Of a stretch of 33,790 nt of DNA, positions 28,145 to 33,790 are shown in pieces (within the stretch, counting starts at the first letter, position 1; each line of letters starts with the position of its first letter). This stretch comes from Chloroflexi bacterium HGW-Chloroflexi-8. GTDB taxonomy: Bacteria > Chloroflexota > Anaerolineae > Anaerolineales > Anaerolineaceae. The translations under genes and the position numbers were made by a program. A model generated the notes under the pieces. The model was not told where the DNA came from, searched no databases, and saw only the letters and a list, made by a program, of their open reading frames with translations. Location: the NCBI GenBank assembly GCA_002841995.1, contig PHBS01000021.1:1-33790 (forward strand), read 5' to 3'.

Positions 28145-29346
28145 TCGTTGTTCGATTTATAAATAAATTGAAGATCATCAGCAAATTTATGCTCAATCTT
28201 TTCCCAATCGTACATGTTTCCGGCAAATTTTAAGGCGTTTTGTTCAAGGTTGGATCGCGCTTTTGAATTGTTTAACAAGAAAATTACTGCATTTGCAAAT
28301 GCTTCAGGCGTATTTGCCAGAATGATATTTTCCTGATCCGTAACCTCCAGCCCTTCAGCTCCTTTGGCAGTTGAAACGACTGCCGTTCCCAGCGCCATAG
28401 CTTCTAATATTTTTAATCGGGTGCCGGCTCCTTGCCGGAGCGGGACTACACAAACTTGGCTGCTGGATACAACTGGCCGAACATCATCCAGATAACCTGT
28501 GAAAATGATATGTTCTTTGTAAGAAAAATTTTCTAAGTTTACTCCATCAGTCTTTCCAGTGATTATGATCTTTACATTAGGTTTCGATTTCAAGATGATT
28601 GGAAATATCTCGTCCATGAAATAGTTCATTGCATCAAAATTTGGGAAATAAGTTAGTGCGCCGTTATAAATTAATCGATCATCTTCTTTCGCTAATGCTA
28701 AAGGATGATTCTCTTCCAGGTCGACCCCATTCGGTACTTTTATCAATTGATTCGGGTGAATTTTTGTGTAATCCTGCACTCGTTTTATATCCAATTCAGA
28801 TACAACCAGACATTGATCAAAAGACGAATAAACTTTATTTTCAAAATTTGCCATTTTTTTAAAAGCAAGAAAGCGCCGAATTTTTTGGGCCATGTTTTTA
28901 GCAAATTGAATATCTTCTTTCAACATAACTGCGAGTAAATTATCGATATCTACAATTCGTTTTACACCAGTTAGTCTGAGCGCATAAGGCGCCGTAACAA
29001 ATGTAAATGCAAACACGAAGTCCGGTTTCCAATCCTGTGCAGTTTTTTGAACTAAAGTCTCCATGTTTTTATTGTAGCCGGCAAAAACTGCTGCTGGAAA
29101 AGGTGAGAAAAAACCGATAAGTTTTTTAATTTTGGGATACATAAAAGGCTTTTCAGGGAGAATTTTAATGAGTTGACAGAACTGGCCAATATGCGTTAAC
29201 CATTCATCTCGAACAGGTTGATCTTCAAAAGATATGAGGGCAATCTCATGATCTCTGGCTAATGCACGTATCAGATGATAAGCACGTATCTTACTACCTT
29301 GATTTTGTGGATATGGAAACCATGTAGATAAGATTAAAACTTTCAT
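28141..29346 (-). CDS. Glycosyltransferase family 4 (GT-B)
   Basis: 401 aa; 'MKVLILSTWFPYPQNQGSKIRAYHLIRALARDHEIALISF', 'LIYNGALTYFPNFDAMNYFMDEIFPIIL', 'VVPLRQGAGTRLKILEAMALGTAVVSTAKGAEGLEV'. Confidence 0.93.
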   Translation of the reverse strand: MKVLILSTWFPYPQNQGSKIRAYHLIRALARDHEIALISFEDQPVRDEWLTHIGQFCQLIKILPEKPFMYPKIKKLIGFFSPFPAAVFAGYNKNMETLVQKTAQDWKPDFVFAFTFVTAPYALRLTGVKRIVDIDNLLAVMLKEDIQFAKNMAQKIRRFLAFKKMANFENKVYSSFDQCLVVSELDIKRVQDYTKIHPNQLIKVPNGVDLEENHPLALAKEDDRLIYNGALTYFPNFDAMNYFMDEIFPIILKSKPNVKIIITGKTDGVNLENFSYKEHIIFTGYLDDVRPVVSSSQVCVVPLRQGAGTRLKILEAMALGTAVVSTAKGAEGLEVTDQENIILANTPEAFANAVIFLLNNSKARSNLEQNALKFAGNMYDWEKIEHKFADDLQFIYKSNNE

Positions 29347-29349
29347 GGA

Positions 29350-30192
29350 TTATTCATCAAAAAAACTGGCATATATTGAGTTTTTAAAATAATCTTTTAG
29401 CTCAATGAAATTCGATATAGTTTGTGATAAAGGTAGATTCGATTGTTTATGAGTGCCAGGTCTCACAGGGATGTAATTAACACCTAAGAAATCCTGGACA
29501 TTTTTCATTATTGGCCCATAGTCATTTGAAAGATCTTCATAAAATATTTCGAGAATGGGGTGGTTTTTGAATAAAGTGTCCGCTTCTGTTTCCCATTTTC
29601 TTGTTTGCTCAAAGTCTTTGATGCATTCAATCGGATCCACCCGTACACTTATTTGTTGTTCTATATCCCCGTTTGTATTGACCCATTTATTGTTTTTATT
29701 GGCTTTTAATCTGGAAACATGAGTTTGGAGAATGTTTTTTCGCTTGATATGGAGTATTTTGATCTTGTTTTGATCTTCCAGGTATTTCCAGATGTTATTA
29801 AACGGTGGTTTTTGAGCGTGATAATAAAAAAGTTTGAATCCAACTGCTTTGATATCCAAAGGAAATTTACGAAACAGGTATTTATTTAAAAATGTTACTG
29901 GATCCCGTTGATAGGTCTCAAGAACGATTTTATTGAATTCAAAGCGAGGGGAATCCCACTCGATTTGATCCTCGTTGCGGAAAATTTCTCCAACACTTAC
30001 AACTTGTGGGTTGTCATTAATGAGTCCTCTTAAGAAATTTGATCCCGTTCTGGATCGCCCAAGAATAATGAAACGTGTGTAATCTGTCGTACCTTTTACG
30101 AGTCCAATATCCAAAGCGAGTTTTTTAGCATCTTGCTTTTTCAATGATAACCATCCTCTTAAGCCAGTCAAGTTTATGAAGCTTCTTTTCAT
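29350..30192 (-). CDS. Sulfotransferase (PAPS-dependent, Stf0-like)
   Basis: 280 aa; 5'-phosphosulfate-loop-like 'FIILGRSRTGSNFLRGLINDNPQVVSVGEIFR'; 'KILHIKRKNILQTHVSRLKANKNNKW'; 'EIFYEDLSNDYGPIMKNVQDFLGV'. Confidence 0.86.
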   Translation of the reverse strand: MKRSFINLTGLRGWLSLKKQDAKKLALDIGLVKGTTDYTRFIILGRSRTGSNFLRGLINDNPQVVSVGEIFRNEDQIEWDSPRFEFNKIVLETYQRDPVTFLNKYLFRKFPLDIKAVGFKLFYYHAQKPPFNNIWKYLEDQNKIKILHIKRKNILQTHVSRLKANKNNKWVNTNGDIEQQISVRVDPIECIKDFEQTRKWETEADTLFKNHPILEIFYEDLSNDYGPIMKNVQDFLGVNYIPVRPGTHKQSNLPLSQTISNFIELKDYFKNSIYASFFDE

Positions 30193-30200
30193 GGTTTATT

Positions 30201-31115
30201 TCAATTTACCTTAATCCTGCGTTGACCCCATTTTTGAAATAAGAAATCTTTTATACCTTGAACTTTTGCATCCCTATGTTCTATCTTTGATTTCCACTTT
30301 GAATTAAAAGTCCATGAAAGTATTGTCTTTGCAAATTCCCAAATAGTTGAAAACCAAATGGTAATCGGTGTTTTGTGTTTCTTATAGAAGAGCAAACGAT
30401 TTCTGGTAGCATAATAAGTGACATTTGGGGAAGGTAAATAATTTTTCTGAACCCCTTTGTGCCAAATCCTGGCTTGAGGGACTATTAATGCTTTCCAGCC
30501 TTTTTCTTTGATGCGAAAACACCAATCGGTTTCTTCCCAATAATAAAAAAATCTTTCATCAATCAATCCAGCTTCATTAATTGCTTGCGCACGAATCCCA
30601 ATTGCACAACCCGATATCCAGGCGACTTCGTAAGGGTTCTGATACTGACCAATGTCTTTTATATTCTGTCCCAGGTGAAGAGAATCTCCGCCTTTTGTAA
30701 ATGTACCGCCTGCGGATTGGATAATTTCCGGGTCGTCGAAATGGTAAACCAGAGGACCAACAATCCCAATGTCAGAACGATCTTGTACTGCAAGCATCAT
30801 TTGTTCAAATGCATCTTTGGCCAAAATAATATCTTCATTTAGAACGAATATCCAATCGGGGTTCTGCTTGATAGCATATTCCAATCCGAAATTATTATTC
30901 CCTGCATATCCTTTATTTTCTTTCAATTGAAGAATGGTGATATGGGGGAATTTGGAATTAATTTCTTCAACTGAACCGTCAGTAGAGGCATTGTCCAGCA
31001 CAAGAATTTGCATATCAGGATAATGATTATCTTCGATCGATTGGATACAGGCGAGTGTATCAATCTTACGATTTGTATTTAAAATTATGGAGATAATTTT
31101 TGGGGTTCTTTGCAT
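30201..31115 (-). CDS. Glycosyltransferase family 2
   Basis: 304 aa; 'ISIILNTNRKIDTLACIQSIEDNHYPDMQILVLDNASTDGSVEEI', 'NKGYAGNNNFGLEYAIKQNPDWIFVLNEDI', 'FFYYWEETDWCFRIKEKGWKALIVPQARIWHKG'. Confidence 0.94.
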   Translation of the reverse strand: MQRTPKIISIILNTNRKIDTLACIQSIEDNHYPDMQILVLDNASTDGSVEEINSKFPHITILQLKENKGYAGNNNFGLEYAIKQNPDWIFVLNEDIILAKDAFEQMMLAVQDRSDIGIVGPLVYHFDDPEIIQSAGGTFTKGGDSLHLGQNIKDIGQYQNPYEVAWISGCAIGIRAQAINEAGLIDERFFYYWEETDWCFRIKEKGWKALIVPQARIWHKGVQKNYLPSPNVTYYATRNRLLFYKKHKTPITIWFSTIWEFAKTILSWTFNSKWKSKIEHRDAKVQGIKDFLFQKWGQRRIKVN

Positions 31116-31123
31116 GAGTCGGA

Positions 31124-32122
31124 TTATTCTATCAACCAGGCTTTAGGAAAGTTCTTTTCAATTTCAATGTTTTTAAATTTTGAACTCTTACGTGCTCCAT
31201 GTTCTTTTACCCAGTCCGCCATCATTTCCAATCCCTGGTCAAGAGTATGCTTCGTTCGGATACCGAAAACCTGATCCAATTTTTTATGAGAAGAATAGGC
31301 ATCCTGAACTTCATTTCTGGCGGGCAAGTGATTCACAACCGGATCTTTCCCCATTGCTTTTGCAACAGCGCCGGCAAGTTGATTTACGCTGTATGGTTGA
31401 TCTGCGCCAATATTGAATATTTGGTTATAAGCCTTTGGATTTTCAATTGATTCAGCTAAGATGGGTGCCAGGTCACCGATGTAACTGAAAGCGCGTGTCT
31501 GTTGTCCATCACCAAAAACACTCATTGGTTTTTCCTGAAGAATTTGATTCATAAAGATACCCACAACATTTCTATACTTATCGCCAATATTCTGTCTTTC
31601 ACCAAAGACATTGTGGGGTCGGAAGATAATATAATTCAGCCCAAACATTTCTTTGCATGTTTTTAATTCCTGTTCTACCGCCAATTTGGCGATCCCATAG
31701 GAATCTTCTGGGTGTGGGTTGGTCTCTTCCGTCATAGGCAACTCAGGACTGGATCCATAAACAGCAATAGATGATGTAAAAACGAAACATTTCACATCGT
31801 TTTTTATGGAAGCATTGATTAAATTAACACTTCCGATCAAATTATTTTCATAATTAAATCGCTTAATAAAGTGGCTTAATCCTTCGGCTGCATATGCTGC
31901 GAGGTGGTAAACAAAATCAAACTTTTTTTGTGAAAAAATTTGATCAATCAATTCATAATTATTGATACTGCCATGAATAAAGGCAGCATTTGGATTGATA
32001 TTTTCATGAAAACCACCGCTTAAGTCATCAAGAACTGTGACATCATAGCCGAGATTAATCAAATTATCTGTAGCGTGTGAGCCAATGAATCCAGCACCAC
32101 CGGTAACCAAAACTTTACTCAT
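31124..32122 (-). CDS. NAD-dependent sugar epimerase/dehydratase (UDP-glucose 4-epimerase-like SDR)
   Basis: 332 aa; 'VLVTGGAGFIGSHATDNLINLGYDVTVLDDLSGG', 'VFTSSIAVYGSSPELPMTEE', 'SYGIAKLAVE' (YxxxK), 'IFRPHNVFGERQN', 'VFGDGQQTRAFSYIGDLAPILAES'. Confidence 0.94.
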   Translation of the reverse strand: MSKVLVTGGAGFIGSHATDNLINLGYDVTVLDDLSGGFHENINPNAAFIHGSINNYELIDQIFSQKKFDFVYHLAAYAAEGLSHFIKRFNYENNLIGSVNLINASIKNDVKCFVFTSSIAVYGSSPELPMTEETNPHPEDSYGIAKLAVEQELKTCKEMFGLNYIIFRPHNVFGERQNIGDKYRNVVGIFMNQILQEKPMSVFGDGQQTRAFSYIGDLAPILAESIENPKAYNQIFNIGADQPYSVNQLAGAVAKAMGKDPVVNHLPARNEVQDAYSSHKKLDQVFGIRTKHTLDQGLEMMADWVKEHGARKSSKFKNIEIEKNFPKAWLIE

Positions 32123-32146
32123 ACATTTTCTCCCAGAAAAAGATGA

Positions 32147-33253
32147 TCACCCAAACACGTAAACAAAAAATTTTCGTAACGGTGACCTTTTTAATATTTC
32201 AATTAATAAGACCGGACCTAATATTGCACCAAAAATCAAAATTGGTTGGAAAATAATTTGATATTTTAAAATCTGTGGGATCAAGTTATAGATAATTTTG
32301 GCAATAAGAGTCAAAAAAAGTGTGTGGGATAAGTAGATCCCAAACGATTTACTTCCCAGGTAATTTAACCATTTTAACTTGATAATTGGACCTAGCGAAT
32401 AGGTGATGAATGTCAGCAAAAAGAAAATGGAGAACAAGTTGTCAACAATTGATTCCCTGGAAGGGTACCAATCTCTGCCAGATAAGGCAAGAAGTTTTTC
32501 CCATTCCCAAATTCCTACAGGAATTAGAACCAGACTAATCGTCAGGAAAAGTAGACGAAATCGGACTAATTTTTCTTGAATCGAAGCGTAAAAGAATCCA
32601 ATATAAATGCCAAATACAAACCAAAATAAGTTCCCAGGAAAAAGCCAGGCATGGGTGAATAGACTCAGAAAGGATTTTCCAATGTATGAAATTCCCAACA
32701 TACTGGCATATTGTCCCAAATGAACGAGAATCATCAAAATAAAAGAAATCGAAAGCATGAGAAAAGGTTTTGCTTTAACAGCTCTTGTCAATATTGGAGA
32801 CAATAAATAGAGCTGAATAATGAGGGGAATGAAATAAAATGCCTCAATCGCTTTGCCAGTCAGGATCATATTTACAATTTGTCCTGGTTGATATGATTCA
32901 CCAAAAAAAACATTCATACAGATCAGGATTGTCGACCAGATCAAATAAGGGATTACCAGGTATTTGATTCTTGTAAAAATCCATTTCCATTTTGGTGCTG
33001 ATTCTTTTCCAGATGCGAATACGATAAAGTAACCTGAAACAAACAGGAATGCAGGGATTGCGATGATGATGATTTGTTCGATGAACCGCAGTCCAAAATA
33101 TGAAAATGATCCCTTTAGAGAAAAATTTGGAACAGTAACGGGAAGAAACCGGTCGGTCCACCAAAACATTGAAATAAATCCCCACCCGGCGGCATGATAT
33201 AGAACTGCTCCGATTATGGCGATTCCGTTTAATGCAAGTAATTTTTTAATCAT
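32147..33253 (-). CDS. Acyltransferase family 3 (membrane O-acyltransferase)
   Basis: 368 aa; 'LLALNGIAIIGAVLYHAAGWGF', polytopic, 'LNYLGSKSFGIYLSHTLFL'. Confidence 0.88.
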   Translation of the reverse strand: MIKKLLALNGIAIIGAVLYHAAGWGFISMFWWTDRFLPVTVPNFSLKGSFSYFGLRFIEQIIIIAIPAFLFVSGYFIVFASGKESAPKWKWIFTRIKYLVIPYLIWSTILICMNVFFGESYQPGQIVNMILTGKAIEAFYFIPLIIQLYLLSPILTRAVKAKPFLMLSISFILMILVHLGQYASMLGISYIGKSFLSLFTHAWLFPGNLFWFVFGIYIGFFYASIQEKLVRFRLLFLTISLVLIPVGIWEWEKLLALSGRDWYPSRESIVDNLFSIFFLLTFITYSLGPIIKLKWLNYLGSKSFGIYLSHTLFLTLIAKIIYNLIPQILKYQIIFQPILIFGAILGPVLLIEILKRSPLRKFFVYVFG

Positions 33254-33264
33254 ATGGTTATTTT

Positions 33265-33790
33265 CTAGCCGAACACATACCCGTAGACCCTTTTGAGTAA
33301 GGGTTTACGAAAAATCCACATTCCAAATAAAGGCAAACCCAAGCCAGCAACAGCTATTATCAAAGTAAATAGAATGGTCTGGCTCAACAACCAGGGAGCA
33401 AAATGATAAATCCCTCTTGCCAGATACTGTGTCACCGGGATATGTGCCAGGTAGATTCCAAATGATTGAGACCCGATCTTTTCAATAAAATTACGCAAAG
33501 GTAAAATTTTATTGGTACTGAGTATTGCAAATAAGACAGTCATTGAATAAACAGCATCGAGTAAAGTTTCTCTGGTTTCAATCCAATTCAATCCGGAAAA
33601 TTTGATTAACCATTCCCATTCCAAAATTCCGAGGAAAAAGAGGACAATTGCCAATGAGATCCATGCTATAGTTTTTATTTCAAAAATCTTCTTGAATTCA
33701 TTGCGGTGAAAAGCAATAACAAGCCCAAGACTGAACCAAAAAATCCTCACAATGAACAGCCATTTTGGGAATAGTTTGATCAGGAGTAAA
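33265..33790 (-). CDS. Acyltransferase family 3, partial (5' end outside window)
   Basis: Track ORF 33265-33750 starts at an internal GTG; the frame stays open to the window edge (upstream reads ...LLLIKLFPKWLFIVRIFWFSLG), so the gene is truncated; 'FIEKIGSQSFGIYLAHIPVTQYL' matches the neighbouring paralog. Confidence 0.85.
   Translation of the reverse strand, partial: LLLIKLFPKWLFIVRIFWFSLGLVIAFHRNEFKKIFEIKTIAWISLAIVLFFLGILEWEWLIKFSGLNWIETRETLLDAVYSMTVLFAILSTNKILPLRNFIEKIGSQSFGIYLAHIPVTQYLARGIYHFAPWLLSQTILFTLIIAVAGLGLPLFGMWIFRKPLLKRVYGYVFG

Noticed and set aside
27870-28226. 118-aa minus-strand ORF overlapping the O-antigen ligase/GT4 junction
   Set aside because: Alternative frame of two strongly supported genes; no independent evidence.
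1-33790. tRNA/rRNA genes, CRISPR arrays, insertion sequences, toxin-antitoxin or phage-defence genes
   Set aside because: Scanned by eye in the intergenic gaps and ORF list; nothing with supporting motifs. A tool-based scan (tRNAscan-SE, Infernal, CRISPR finder, DefenseFinder) would be decisive.

Overview
33.8-kb AT-rich bacterial window with no RNA genes, CRISPR arrays or transposases that I could recognise by eye. Left to right: (1) a compact plus-strand ethanolamine operon eutA-eutB-eutC-eutL (112-4575), with EutC carrying a helix-plus-linker N-terminal extension of the kind associated with microcompartment cargo; (2) pgm (phosphoglucomutase), two DegV/FakB-like genes flanking a type III pantothenate kinase (coaX), an MscS-family channel, glnS, and a small transglutaminase-like hypothetical; (3) a tightly coupled minus-strand operon acyl-CoA dehydrogenase - membrane Fe-S (CCG-domain) oxidoreductase - etfB - etfA (18079-13127), which looks like an Etf:menaquinone oxidoreductase (EMO)-type electron-transfer module; (4) a roughly 15.5-kb co-directional minus-strand cell-surface glycan locus (33790-18241, open at the right edge). 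The glycan locus holds two tandem acyltransferase-3 genes, a sugar epimerase, GT2, Stf0-like sulfotransferase, GT4, O-antigen ligase/Wzy-like, GT2, GT4, GT39-like, GT4, a Wzz-kinase fusion with a C-terminal Tyr cluster, a CBM9-like + DNRLRE lipoprotein, and a GmhB-like HAD phosphatase. Gene content is suggestive of Chloroflexota/Anaerolineae-type bacteria, but taxonomy is inference only. Clear non-coding signals: two rho-independent-type hairpins (10544-10581, 13073-13106), a weaker one after eutL, and a perfect 20-bp palindrome inside the glycan operon (21992-22011). I see no obviously unprecedented system. The best candidates for follow-up are the sulfated/acylated glycan locus with its CBM9-DNRLRE lipoprotein, the four-gene EMO module, and the reduced eut microcompartment operon.
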